64,000 bases of DNA, taken from NCBI RefSeq assembly GCF_001306915.1, contig NZ_LJTC01000009.1, positions 113,717-177,716 on the forward strand, written 5' to 3'. How positions within the stretch are numbered: the stretch's first letter is position 1; each line of letters opens with the position of its first letter. The notes beneath the pieces are model-generated. The model worked only from the letters and a program-made list of their open reading frames with translations, made no database searches and was not told where the DNA came from. The translations under genes were made by a program, and so were the position numbers. Positions 16,068 through 25,040 of the stretch are shown one piece after another. This DNA comes from Pseudoalteromonas lipolytica. GTDB lineage: Bacteria; Pseudomonadota; Gammaproteobacteria; Enterobacterales; Alteromonadaceae.

Positions 16068-18665
16068 TTAGAAACGTAGTGATACACCTAGCTTGTAGCG
16101 TGCTTCACCTTCAAAGCTCCATGCTGGGTAGCCGTTACGAAGCTCAGGTTTAACATCAGCATCACCTGAGGCAGTACCAATTTGAATACTGTCTTCTTCA
16201 GTAATGTTAACCGCTTCAAATGTTAAGTCTAGATAGTCTGTTACTGAATACTTAGCCGTTAGGTCAAGTGTACCGTAGTCTTGATGCTCACGGTTACCAT
16301 AGAAACCTGGTGCTTCACGAACCATGTACTCTGAGCGCCAGTTATATGCTAAACGTACGCTGTAGAAATCAGCCTCATAGTAACCAACTAAGTTAACCGT
16401 ATGCTCTGAAGAGTCAGAGAATAATTCAATACGGTCAGGGAAGTTTTCTGCAGGAGCTTCTGAATCGACGTAAGTATAATTAGCTTGGTAGCCGAAACCA
16501 TTGTCAAAACCATCTTGAATTTGTAGCTCGATACCTTTAATCTCACCACCTGAACCCGTCCCCTTAGAAGCAACTGTCCAGTCATCCTTTCCAGTGTTAG
16601 GGTCTGTTATACCAATACTTTGATTAGTCACTTCATCTACCTTAGTAAATGATGAGATATCTTTGATGAAGTAAGTAGCACTAACCATGCCGTCACCATC
16701 AAAGTAGTATTCAATACCAAAATCAGCTTGTGTTGCTTTGAATGGCTCCAGACCGATATTACCAGTAGTGATAACTTCATTACCATCTACATCATCTTCA
16801 TAACCCGCTAATGATGAAGATGCAAACATGTCAGTGTAGTTAGCACGTGACATTACTTGCGCTGCTGAGAAACGTAGAATCATATCTTCAGTTAAATCAA
16901 ATGCCACGTTAACACTTGGTAATACTTCGCTGTAATCAGCTTTATCAGTGCTTAGGCTGTTTGCGTAGTTACCATTCGCATCTAGTGCGAAGTAATCAGA
17001 TGATGCATCTGTAGAGGTATAACGTAGGCCAAAGTTACCACGTATGCCTTCAGCAGAAAAATCAGCCATTGCGTAAAGTGAAAAATTCTCTTCATTTACT
17101 GTACCATAGCCAGCCTTATAAGCGATTGATGTATTATCAAAGCTAGTAATCGCTGCGTAACCATCAGAGAGCATTTGATCAAGGTTAGGTTTAGGTATAG
17201 TGAAACCCGCCCCTGAGGATACTGTGCCTGAATAATAATGAGATGCATCGTATGCCGCGATTGAGTCTACTAAATTCGCAGTATAAGTCTCTTGTTTAAC
17301 GTCGTGATCTGCCCAACGGAAACCTGTTTTGATTGCAGTAATTGCACCAAAATCAACAGGGAATGTTAAATCAAACTGTGCGTATGTTTCTTCATCAGAG
17401 TTAGGTTGCTTTTTGAGTGCCCAACCAGCTGAAGATAGTTGCCCTTGGAAGTCATCAGCAGTGAACGACTTATTCGCAATATCAATATCAATTACGTCAC
17501 CTGTCGCATCGTATGTGCCCGCATAGTCTGCAGGAGTACCTAACCAAAAACCATAGTTCGCAGTGAGGTCCGTACCACCTTCTGATTGTGTGTTACCAAC
17601 TCGGCCTTTAAGCTCAAAATTATCACCAGCGTATTTGAATTCAAAATCAACCGTATCCGAAGTCATTGAACCTGCACGAGCCCACGTTTGTGCCCAGCCT
17701 GGGTTTGCACCTTCACCTGAACGACGGTAGAAAGTACACGTACCATCTTCATTAACTTGTTCACAAGCTGCATCTTTATCGTCAGGGAATATTAAAAATA
17801 GAGAAGTATTTGCGTTATCAGCTGAAAGATCTAGGCTCATAACATTAAGACCTAGCTCTAAACTATCAGTTGGGCGATATTGGAAAACGGCATTGATAGC
17901 AGTACGTTCACGTTGTTGTTGGAATGTAGAAGGAACAATGTCACCCCAACCTACTAAAGATTCAATACCATTGCGCTGATAATTTGTTTCAGAAAATGCT
18001 GCTGAGACTAGTGCACCAAAGGTTTCTTCATCATTTTTCCAGCTATAAAGACCAGAGATTTCAGGATCTGTTTCTTCAGAGATCGTGCCGTAGTCAGCTT
18101 TCACACTTCCAAAAAGGGTATTCGCGTCAAGATCTAAAGGCTTACGAGTATTTACGATTACCGTACCACCGATACCACCTTCGACAAGGTTTGCCTGAGA
18201 TGATTTATAAACCTCAATACCACCAACCATTTCTGGTGGAAGTAATGTGTAGTTGAAGCTACGGTCGATTGACTGTTGGTCATACCAACCTGTTGAAGCG
18301 ACTGAGTGCCCATTCAGTAAAGTACGCGTTAACTGTGCAGATGCACCTCGAATAGACACTTGTTGACCCTGACCAAATGCGCGGTTAACAGCAATACCTG
18401 AAATACGGCCAAGCGCTTCACCTACATCGCTATCAGGAAACTTACCGACATCTTCTGCAGATACAGCATCGACAACGCTGTCAGCAAAGCGCTTAGTATT
18501 CATTGAAGCTTCAAGTGAACGGCGAATACCGCGAACCTCAATTACTTCAACATCTTCTTGAACTTTAGTTTCATCTGCTGCGTATGCAGCGCCAGTGAAC
18601 CCAGCACTCATTACGAGGCCGATATTAACTGCTAATAAGCTTTTCTTAAAATTTTTAGCTAACAC
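16068..18665 (-). CDS. TonB-dependent receptor 1 (carbohydrate-type)
   Basis: Outer-membrane active transporter of 865 residues. A signal peptide ends near AYAADE. The N-terminal plug shows DSVVDAVSAEDVGKFPDSDVGEALGRI, VSIRGASAQLTRTLLNGH and GGIGGTVIVNTRKPLD, the pattern of the Xanthomonas/Caulobacter-type receptors that import oligosaccharides (TIGR01782 group). The rest is a 22-strand beta-barrel ending in a terminal Phe (LGVSLRF), as needed for BAM-dependent insertion. A LacI-type operator lies 56-71 bp before the start and a second one about 490 bp before it, so expression is probably repressed by the LacI protein at 23937. The sugar is unknown. The association with the halogenase, SapC and DUF6445 genes is typical of marine sugar-uptake loci. 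Confidence 0.93.
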   Translation of the reverse strand: MLAKNFKKSLLAVNIGLVMSAGFTGAAYAADETKVQEDVEVIEVRGIRRSLEASMNTKRFADSVVDAVSAEDVGKFPDSDVGEALGRISGIAVNRAFGQGQQVSIRGASAQLTRTLLNGHSVASTGWYDQQSIDRSFNYTLLPPEMVGGIEVYKSSQANLVEGGIGGTVIVNTRKPLDLDANTLFGSVKADYGTISEETDPEISGLYSWKNDEETFGALVSAAFSETNYQRNGIESLVGWGDIVPSTFQQQRERTAINAVFQYRPTDSLELGLNVMSLDLSADNANTSLFLIFPDDKDAACEQVNEDGTCTFYRRSGEGANPGWAQTWARAGSMTSDTVDFEFKYAGDNFELKGRVGNTQSEGGTDLTANYGFWLGTPADYAGTYDATGDVIDIDIANKSFTADDFQGQLSSAGWALKKQPNSDEETYAQFDLTFPVDFGAITAIKTGFRWADHDVKQETYTANLVDSIAAYDASHYYSGTVSSGAGFTIPKPNLDQMLSDGYAAITSFDNTSIAYKAGYGTVNEENFSLYAMADFSAEGIRGNFGLRYTSTDASSDYFALDANGNYANSLSTDKADYSEVLPSVNVAFDLTEDMILRFSAAQVMSRANYTDMFASSSLAGYEDDVDGNEVITTGNIGLEPFKATQADFGIEYYFDGDGMVSATYFIKDISSFTKVDEVTNQSIGITDPNTGKDDWTVASKGTGSGGEIKGIELQIQDGFDNGFGYQANYTYVDSEAPAENFPDRIELFSDSSEHTVNLVGYYEADFYSVRLAYNWRSEYMVREAPGFYGNREHQDYGTLDLTAKYSVTDYLDLTFEAVNITEEDSIQIGTASGDADVKPELRNGYPAWSFEGEARYKLGVSLRF

Positions 18666-18720
18666 AGGATTCCCCTTGAATCATTTTGTTGGTTTTTTAT
18701 ATCACTTCTGCCCAGTGATG

Positions 18721-18736
18721 ATGACAACGCTGTCAT
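18721..18736. promoter_or_regulatory. LacI-type operator upstream of TonB receptor 1
   Basis: ATGACAACGCTGTCAT, a palindrome centred on CG, as expected for LacI-family regulators. It is one of three copies in the window and lies 56-71 bp before the receptor start. Confidence 0.82.
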
Positions 18737-19151
18737 CTAGTAACAAACCATACACTCTAAATTACATTTGTGCTACATCTTTTTGGTTAATTTGTGCAAA
18801 AAATTTACAACGAAATAATCAAGTTATTGATATAACTAATATTTAATATTGAGTTTTTAAGAATTGTTACAAATAAACGGCGCAAATATAGCATGAGTGA
18901 TATTGCAGATGAAAAGACCAAAAGGATGAGTTTTTGAAATTAGCTAAAAATTACATGTATTTTTGTAAGCTTTAGTTTCCATTGGGCGTTTATTAACCAT
19001 AACTAAAAGTTATATAAAACCTGTTATCTAACAATAAATTAGCTTAAAAAACTAACGTGTTTCTAAAAGCGCGCTGTCATGTACAAATTATTTTTAACTT
19101 TTTCTGGGCAGAATGAGTTAAAGGGGATATTGAGAATAACAATCAATAACA

Positions 19152-19169
19152 ATGACAGCGTTGTCATTT
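19152..19169. promoter_or_regulatory. LacI-type operator, distal copy
   Basis: AATGACAGCGTTGTCATT, the full 18-bp form of the same palindrome. It lies about 430 bp from the receptor-proximal copy, a spacing that would allow DNA looping. Confidence 0.8.
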
Positions 19170-19251
19170 TTGATTATATAGACCCCCTTTGTACTTGTCT
19201 AACACTTTATCGACTATTTAAAGAAAGTGTATTTATTCAATACTGTTTGTT

Positions 19252-19412
19252 ATACCAATTCGCTTAATTAAGTGACCTATTTTTAGGCAATAAAACCTCG
19301 TTGATAACAAGGCAAAATTTCGTTATTTAGTTGTTCTAAATCAGAAATTTTTAACGCCGTTAGCGACAGGTTTAATCCCTCAAAATGATTAAGTATTATT
19401 GCGGATTGGTAT
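19252..19412. mobile_element. MITE-like dispersed repeat, copy B
   Basis: A 161-bp element with the same ends and interior as copy A (15848-16009), in the same orientation. The ends read ATACCAATTCGCTTAATTAA and, complemented, ATACCAATCCGCAATAATAC. It sits just beyond the pgl terminator. Confidence 0.82.
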
Positions 19413-19432
19413 TCAAGGTAGTATTTAAAAAC

Positions 19433-19460
19433 AAAAAAGCGAGCATAATAGCTCGCTTTT
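19433..19460 (-). terminator. Terminator after pgl
   Basis: AAAAGCGAGC-ATAATA-GCTCGCTTTT. On the minus strand the stem is followed by TTTTTTG. Confidence 0.85.
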
Positions 19461-19482
19461 GGCATAGAGTTTTATTGGGCGA

Positions 19483-20193
19483 TTAAGGTGCCCAATAAAC
19501 TTCAATATTGATATGTGGGTGATTCAATACTGCACGCAAAGGCATGTCAGCAACTGCACCGCCCTCTTTCGCTTGCTTGTAAACAGCGAGTTTTTCTTCA
19601 CCACTAATTAAAAGCTTCACAACTTTAGAATCTGCAATCGCAGATAAAGTTAACGTCATACGCTCAGTGATTTTACCTGTTACATCGCTTTCAATAGCGT
19701 TAATTCCACATACTAAATCATCTGTCGCAAGACCGTGTTCAAGACCTTCGGCATGAGGGAAAAGAGAAGCCGTATGACCATCAGGGCCCATGCCTAAAAT
19801 CGTCACATCAAAAGGACGCTTTAATGCTTTGTATGCAGCTTCACATTCAGCTACACCGTTTTGCGCCGTTAATGCGTCATTTTTCATTGTCACGAAATTA
19901 GCAGCTGCGCCATGGTTTTGTAATAGCGTGCTTTTGATAAATGCTTCATTACTTTTTTCATGATCAGCATCAACCCAACGCTCATCAACCATAGCAACAT
20001 CAATGCTAGCCCAATCAAGTTCAAGGTTTGATAAGTGCTTATAAGCAGGTGCTGGCGATGAGCCACCCGATACCATCAATACCGCACGGCCATCTTCTTT
20101 AATACCAGCAACAAGGCTTTGTTCAAGGCTTGAAGAAAGTTCAGCTGTTAATTCGTCTTTGTTTGCAAAGAATTTTTCAACAATTGTTGCCAT
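19483..20193 (-). CDS. pgl: 6-phosphogluconolactonase
   Basis: Hydrolyses 6-phosphoglucono-1,5-lactone to 6-phosphogluconate, the second step of the oxidative pentose-phosphate and Entner-Doudoroff routes. At 236 residues it is a DevB-type enzyme, with LMVSGGSSPAPAYKHLS (phosphate-binding loop), VDERWVDADHEKSNE, and ILGMGPDGHTASLFPH, the family signature. The start lies 5 bp after the zwf stop, so the pair is co-transcribed and translated in pathway order. The terminator at 19433-19460 follows. Confidence 0.95.
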   Translation of the reverse strand: MATIVEKFFANKDELTAELSSSLEQSLVAGIKEDGRAVLMVSGGSSPAPAYKHLSNLELDWASIDVAMVDERWVDADHEKSNEAFIKSTLLQNHGAAANFVTMKNDALTAQNGVAECEAAYKALKRPFDVTILGMGPDGHTASLFPHAEGLEHGLATDDLVCGINAIESDVTGKITERMTLTLSAIADSKVVKLLISGEEKLAVYKQAKEGGAVADMPLRAVLNHPHINIEVYWAP

Positions 20194-20198
20194 CTTAA

Positions 20199-21671
20199 TT
20201 ACGCCTTATCGCCTGTGTTAAACCAAACGTGGTTGTTTTCTTCTAAAAGCTCATCTGCATCTTCAGGGCCCCACGTACCTGCACGGTATAACGATGGTGC
20301 ACCTTTTTCTTGCCAACGCTCGATGATTGGGTCAATCCATTTCCATGCTTGACGCACTTCATCACGGTGAATAAACAGCGACGGGTTGTTTGCTGCGGCA
20401 TCTAACATTAAGCGCTTATAAGCATCTGAATGGAAACCATTACTGTACGCTTGCGATAACTCAATGTTCATGGTTACTGGTTCTAATTGCATCTCAAGGT
20501 TATCAAGGCGCTTAGACATCAGTGTTAATTGAATTGTTTCTTCTGGTTGCAGACGAATAACAAGACGATTTGGCTCAATGTTACCTACGTTGTCTGTATA
20601 AACATTGTGAGACACTTTTTTGTATTCAACAACGATTTCAGCACAACGCTTTTTCATACGTTTACCAGTACGAAGATAGAAAGGCACGCCAGCCCAGCGC
20701 CAGTTATCGATGTGCGCACGAATAGCAACAAAAGTTTCTGTTTTACTCGCACCTTCGTTTAATTCTTCTAAGTAACCAGGGACGATTTTACCGTCTAAGT
20801 TACCTGGTACGTACTGACCACGTACAATGTTTGCATCAACATCTTCAGCCACTAACGGACGTAACGACTCAAGTACTTTTAGTTTTTCAGTACGGATGCT
20901 GTTTGCGTTTAGTTTATTTGGTGATTCCATTGCCACTAAACAAAGTAATTGTAGCAAGTGGTTTTGTACCATATCGCGTAATGCACCCGCTTTATCGTAG
21001 AAACCAGCACGGCTTTCTAGACCCACTGTTTCCGATAAGCTAATTTGGATGTTATCGATTGATTTTGCATCCCACAGGTTTTCAAACAATGAGTTTGAAA
21101 AACGTAGTGCCATTAAGTTTTGTACTGTTTCTTTACCTAAGTAATGGTCAATACGGAATACTTGCTCTTCTTTGAAGTATTCAGCAATTTTTGCATTGAT
21201 TGCTTCAGCAGATTCACCACAGTAACCAATCGGTTTTTCAACAACAACACGAGATGTTTCTGTGATTAGACCTTTCTTTGATAAGATTTCACAGCAGCTA
21301 CCATACACTGCAGGTGGTAAAGAAAGGTAAAAAACACGAGACTTGTCAGCGTCGTGTTCATCAAGAATATCTCTTAATTTGTCCCAGTCATCATCTGCTT
21401 CAGTCACATTTGATACAACTGGCACAAGGTAAGCTGAAAACGCTTTCCAATCTTTTGCGTTGTACTCACCTTTACCTAAAAAGTCTTGTAACGCTTTATG
21501 TGCTGTTTCGATGTATTCTTTACGTTTGCTTTCTTCACGTACCGTAGGAAGGATACGAGAACCTTGAGGAAGGTTGCCCTCTTGATAAGCGCGATACATT
21601 GCAGGAAGTAACTTACGTAACGCAAGATCACCGCCGCCCCCAAAAATTACGATATCAAATGGATTTAACAT
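20199..21671 (-). CDS. zwf: Glucose-6-phosphate 1-dehydrogenase
   Basis: Oxidises glucose-6-phosphate with NAD(P)+ to 6-phosphogluconolactone. Protein of 490 residues with the N-terminal nucleotide-binding loop FGGGGDLALRKLLPA and the active-site signature RIDHYLGKETVQNL, preceded by VVEKPIGYCGES. It is first gene of the zwf-pgl pair; pgi lies upstream on the same strand with a 270-bp gap that holds a long hairpin and a GTAAG-TAG-CTTAC palindrome. edd and eda are not in the window. Together with pgi it provides entry of hexose phosphates into 6-phosphogluconate. Confidence 0.96.
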   Translation of the reverse strand: MLNPFDIVIFGGGGDLALRKLLPAMYRAYQEGNLPQGSRILPTVREESKRKEYIETAHKALQDFLGKGEYNAKDWKAFSAYLVPVVSNVTEADDDWDKLRDILDEHDADKSRVFYLSLPPAVYGSCCEILSKKGLITETSRVVVEKPIGYCGESAEAINAKIAEYFKEEQVFRIDHYLGKETVQNLMALRFSNSLFENLWDAKSIDNIQISLSETVGLESRAGFYDKAGALRDMVQNHLLQLLCLVAMESPNKLNANSIRTEKLKVLESLRPLVAEDVDANIVRGQYVPGNLDGKIVPGYLEELNEGASKTETFVAIRAHIDNWRWAGVPFYLRTGKRMKKRCAEIVVEYKKVSHNVYTDNVGNIEPNRLVIRLQPEETIQLTLMSKRLDNLEMQLEPVTMNIELSQAYSNGFHSDAYKRLMLDAAANNPSLFIHRDEVRQAWKWIDPIIERWQEKGAPSLYRAGTWGPEDADELLEENNHVWFNTGDKA

Positions 21672-21795
21672 ATATCACTCTCTACATTGGCAATGCCATG
21701 TTCATCCAATTCATGCAATATGGCAGTGCGTGTTGTTATCTGGTTGATGTGGCCTGTTAGACAATATCCTTTAACAAAGCCTGTTGAATTTGTTT

Positions 21796-21808
21796 GTAAG
21801 TAGCTTAC
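21796..21808. promoter_or_regulatory. Palindrome GTAAG-TAG-CTTAC upstream of zwf
   Basis: A short perfect inverted repeat about 125 bp before the zwf start. It could be an operator; it only loosely resembles HexR sites (TGTART-N-AYTACA). Confidence 0.3.
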
Positions 21809-21841
21809 TCATTCTTTTTATGTTGGCTGAAGTAAATGAGT

Positions 21842-21885
21842 CTTAGGGGCTCTGTAAATCCTCTCACAAAAATACAGGCCCTAAG
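21842..21885 (-). other. Long hairpin between pgi and zwf
   Basis: CTTAGGGGCTCTGTA pairs with TACAGGCCCTAAG around a 16-nt loop, allowing a 2-nt bulge. It has no T tract on the minus strand, so it may be a processing or stability structure in a pgi-zwf transcript rather than a terminator. Confidence 0.5.
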
Positions 21886-21941
21886 AACTCCAGCGCTACC
21901 CGTTCAAAGGTATTCGGTTTGCAGCTAATACTGCGAATCTT

Positions 21942-23588
21942 TTACTGCTTACGATGTGTCTTATAGTAAGCGATCAGTCCATTGGTTGAACTATCATGTG
22001 GATGACTGACTTCATCATCAAATAATTCAGCTTCAATTTTAGAGGCAAGTCCCTTACCTAGCTCTACACCCCATTGGTCAAATGAACAGATTTCTAAAAT
22101 AATGCCTTGGCAGAAGATCTTGTGCTCATAAAGCGCAATTAATCGTCCTACCGTTTTCGCATCAACTTTATCTAATAACATTGACGTTGTTGGGCGATTG
22201 CCTTGGTGAATCTTGTGATTCAATAATTCTGAGATTTCTGCTTCAGATTTACCTTTTGCGGTTAAATCTGCAGTTACTTGCTCTGCATCAACACCGGCCA
22301 TCATCGCTTCGGTTTGTGCAAAGAAGTTTGATAATAAAATATCATGGTGCTTGCCTACATTGACTTGCGGCTCAATTGAAGCAATAAAGTCTGCAGGTAC
22401 AATTACATTACCTTGGTGTAGACATTGGTAAAAAGCATGTTGACCATTAATACCTGTCATACCCCAAATAATTGGAACCGTCGTGTAAGGAACCGTTTCA
22501 CCTGCAAAAGTAACATGCTTACCGTTACTTTCCATCTCACCTTGCTGTAAATACGCGGGTAACATGTGTAGTGCTTGGTCATACGGTAAAATAGCTTGCG
22601 CTGTATAACCTAAAAAGCTTGTGTTCCAAACACTTAAAAGCGCCATTAATAATGGTACGTTATTTTCAAATTCAGCATTTTTAAAATGCTCATCAATTTC
22701 AAACGCACCTTCTAGGATCTCTTCGAACGCGTCGAAGCCTAGGTACAGGGCGATTGGTAATCCTATCGCACTCCATAAAGAAAAGCGACCGCCTACCCAA
22801 TCCCACATTGTGAATACGTTTTCATCAGCGATACCAAAGGCCGCTGTTTTTTCTAAATTGGTGCTTACAGCTACAAAGTGCTTAGCTATGTGCTCTTGCG
22901 CTTGTGCCGTTTGTAAAAACCACTCAACAGCCGATTTAGCGTTAGTCATGGTTTCTGAGGTGGTAAACGTTTTTGACGAGATAACAAATAACGTTGTCTC
23001 AACGTCTAAACCTTGTAAAACAGATGCAATCTGAACACCATCAACATTTGATACATAATGCACATTTAATGTGCCATCAGCATAAGCAGCAAGCGCTTCT
23101 GTTGCCATTTGTGGGCCTAGATTTGAACCACCGACACCAATTGCAACCACATCTTTTACTGCTTTTCCTGTGTAGCCTAACCACTCACCACTGCGTACCT
23201 TACCAACAAAGGCTTTCATTTTAGCAAGCTCAGCGTTAACAGCATCTGTTACGTTTTCGCCATCAACCATTACAGCTGTGTTAGCGCGGTTACGTAAAGC
23301 AGTATGAAGTACAGCACGGTCTTCAGTAATGTTAATTTTCTCACCACTGAACATTTTTTCGCGCCATGCGCTAATATCACACTCTTTCGCTAAAGCAATT
23401 AATTGTTCAAAAACAGTTTTATCAATTTGTTGTTTCGAGTAATCGAATAATACACCCGGGATCTGAGCAGAGAATTGCTCGAAACGCGTGCTATTTTTGG
23501 CAAATAAATCTTTAAGATGAATTTGTTTCATCTTCTTGGCACTTTCAGATAGTGCTTGCCAACTAGCTAATTGCGAACGGCTGCTCAT
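21942..23588 (-). CDS. pgi: Glucose-6-phosphate isomerase
   Basis: Interconverts glucose-6-phosphate and fructose-6-phosphate. Protein of 548 residues, the E. coli length. Recognisable segments are AIGVGGSNLGPQMATEAL, VISSKTFTTSETMTNA, WDWVGGRFSLWSAIGLP and the C-terminal KIFCQGIILEICSFDQWGVELGK (PGI signature). I chose the ATG at 23588 because AAGGGG lies 8 nt upstream and the length then fits; the frame could extend ten residues to 23618. A LacI-type operator (23698-23715) lies 110 bp upstream between pgi and the divergent regulator gene, implying sugar-responsive control. Confidence 0.96.
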   Translation of the reverse strand: MSSRSQLASWQALSESAKKMKQIHLKDLFAKNSTRFEQFSAQIPGVLFDYSKQQIDKTVFEQLIALAKECDISAWREKMFSGEKINITEDRAVLHTALRNRANTAVMVDGENVTDAVNAELAKMKAFVGKVRSGEWLGYTGKAVKDVVAIGVGGSNLGPQMATEALAAYADGTLNVHYVSNVDGVQIASVLQGLDVETTLFVISSKTFTTSETMTNAKSAVEWFLQTAQAQEHIAKHFVAVSTNLEKTAAFGIADENVFTMWDWVGGRFSLWSAIGLPIALYLGFDAFEEILEGAFEIDEHFKNAEFENNVPLLMALLSVWNTSFLGYTAQAILPYDQALHMLPAYLQQGEMESNGKHVTFAGETVPYTTVPIIWGMTGINGQHAFYQCLHQGNVIVPADFIASIEPQVNVGKHHDILLSNFFAQTEAMMAGVDAEQVTADLTAKGKSEAEISELLNHKIHQGNRPTTSMLLDKVDAKTVGRLIALYEHKIFCQGIILEICSFDQWGVELGKGLASKIEAELFDDEVSHPHDSSTNGLIAYYKTHRKQ

Positions 23589-23936
23589 ATATTTAATCCC
23601 CTTCAAAACTTGCAACAAACTGATTCTTAACTATCTTTTTATTATATTGAATAAAGACAGCAATTAAAAACACGGTGTAAAATCAACACTAAGTTAAAAT
23701 GACAACGCTGTCAATGTTCTACTTTTACATTTTATAGTCGAGATAATAGCGCAATTTTTCTCTTTTGACACCGGTATCATAAAAATTATCTCAATTATTT
23801 TACTGCTAATTTGGTAGAACATTAGATACACTAACTAACTTATATTAAATATAGATGTACATATAAGAAAAAGCGTCTGGTGAATACCTGACCGATAATA
23901 TTATAATACAAATATAACCAACTATAAAGCAACAGT
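23589..23936. promoter_or_regulatory. Divergent pgi / lacI-type regulator intergenic region
   Basis: About 350 bp without a gene. Besides the operator at 23698-23715 it holds AT-rich promoter sequence for both directions; no other structured element was seen. Confidence 0.6.
23698..23715. promoter_or_regulatory. LacI-type operator between pgi and its regulator
   Basis: AATGACAACGCTGTCAAT, matching the two other copies at 16 of 18 or more positions. It is about 110 bp from the pgi start and 222 bp from the regulator start. Confidence 0.82.
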
Positions 23937-24968
23937 ATGAAAGTAACCATTAATGATGTAGCCAAGCTCGCAGGTGTTTCAATGAAAACCGTTTCACGAG
24001 TGATTAATAAAGAGCCATCGGTCAGAAAAAAAACGTACGATATAGTGATGGACGCTGTTAACACGTTAAACTATCAACCAAACCTTGCTGCTCGTAACCT
24101 AGCAGGCACATCGTCTTTTACTGTTGGTTTAGTTTATGACAACCCGAATGCTTATTATGTCATCGACATGCAAAACGGTGTGTTGTCGCGTTGTAAAGAA
24201 GAAGGCTATGAGCTGGTTATTCATCCATGTAACTATCTGGATGGCAACATGGAAGAAGACTTTAAAACCATGATCAAGCGCTCTCGCTTAGCTGGCCTTG
24301 TATTAACGCCACCGCTGTCAGAGCAAAATAGCATTATTGATATGCTAGATGAGATGGGCATTCATTATGTTCGCGTACTCTCTGGCCGCCCTACTGAAGA
24401 AAACCAAGACACTTGTATCTATGTGAACGATTACGCAGCTGCGTACGAAATCACCGCTCACCTACTGTCGCTTGGCCATAAAAATATTGGTTTTTTATGC
24501 GGTGACAAAGAGCATAAATCAACAACTGAACGTTTAGAGGGTTATCAGGCCGCGTTAAAAGATCACAGCATTCCATTGCATGACGCGCTCATCTACGAAG
24601 GCCAGTATTCTTTTGAATCAGGTGTAGAAGGCGCAAAAGCATTGTTAGGTGAGAATAACCCGAAAAACATCACAGCCCTACTTGGCGGTAACGATGAAAT
24701 GGCAGCGGGCGCGTTATTCGCCTCACGCTTAATGGGAATTGAAATTCCACAGCAGTTATCAATTACCGGCTTCGAGGACTCTCCGTTCTCGCGTCAGACT
24801 TGGCCTAAACTCACTACAGCTCATCAGGCGAATGATGTGATTTCGCAGCATGCAGCGCGTTTACTGTTTAGAAAAACCCGTGGTGCACGTAATCAAGATA
24901 AAGACATCATCACGACCTTTACCCCTTCATTAGTGGTACGGGAAAGCTCAGGCCCAACCTCAGCTTAA
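23937..24968 (+). CDS. LacI-family sugar-responsive transcriptional regulator
   Basis: Repressor of 343 residues. The N-terminal helix-turn-helix and hinge are classic (VTINDVAKLAGVSMKTVSRVIN, then YQPNLAARNLAG with the hinge-helix Leu-Ala), followed by a periplasmic-binding-protein-like effector domain (VGLVYDNPNAYYVIDMQNG, GFLCGDKEHKSTTERLEGY, LGGNDEMAAGALFASRLMG). It is divergent from pgi. The three palindromic operators nearby (18721, 19152, 23698) are the natural targets. The consensus AATGACARCGYTGTCATT resembles NagR-type sites as I recall, so the effector could be glucose-, GlcNAc- or oligosaccharide-derived; the sequence does not decide. The terminator follows at 24984. Confidence 0.93.
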   Translation: MKVTINDVAKLAGVSMKTVSRVINKEPSVRKKTYDIVMDAVNTLNYQPNLAARNLAGTSSFTVGLVYDNPNAYYVIDMQNGVLSRCKEEGYELVIHPCNYLDGNMEEDFKTMIKRSRLAGLVLTPPLSEQNSIIDMLDEMGIHYVRVLSGRPTEENQDTCIYVNDYAAAYEITAHLLSLGHKNIGFLCGDKEHKSTTERLEGYQAALKDHSIPLHDALIYEGQYSFESGVEGAKALLGENNPKNITALLGGNDEMAAGALFASRLMGIEIPQQLSITGFEDSPFSRQTWPKLTTAHQANDVISQHAARLLFRKTRGARNQDKDIITTFTPSLVVRESSGPTSA

Positions 24969-24983
24969 TTTATTCAAGTTACG

Positions 24984-25010
24984 AAAAAGCCGCTCTATTG
25001 CGGCTTTTTT
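24984..25010. terminator. Bidirectional terminator after LacI-type gene
   Basis: AAAAAGCCGC-TCTATT-GCGGCTTTTTT. It can also end the leftward fusion gene that stops at 25041. Confidence 0.85.
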
Positions 25011-25040
25011 AATGACTGATTTATATCTAATTACTAAACA

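Larger units (their letters stand above)
18666..19432. other. Long intergenic region between TonB receptor 1 and pgl
   Basis: About 770 bp of AT-rich sequence with no credible gene. It holds two LacI-type operators (18721-18736 and 19152-19169), an additional half-site CGCTGTCAT near 19070, and MITE copy B (19252-19412). A 62-codon frame at 19079-19267 runs into the MITE and has no family resemblance. Confidence 0.7.

Noticed and set aside
19079..19267. 62-codon frame between TonB receptor 1 and pgl
   Set aside because: It spans an operator and enters the MITE end, lacks a ribosome binding site, and has no recognisable features.
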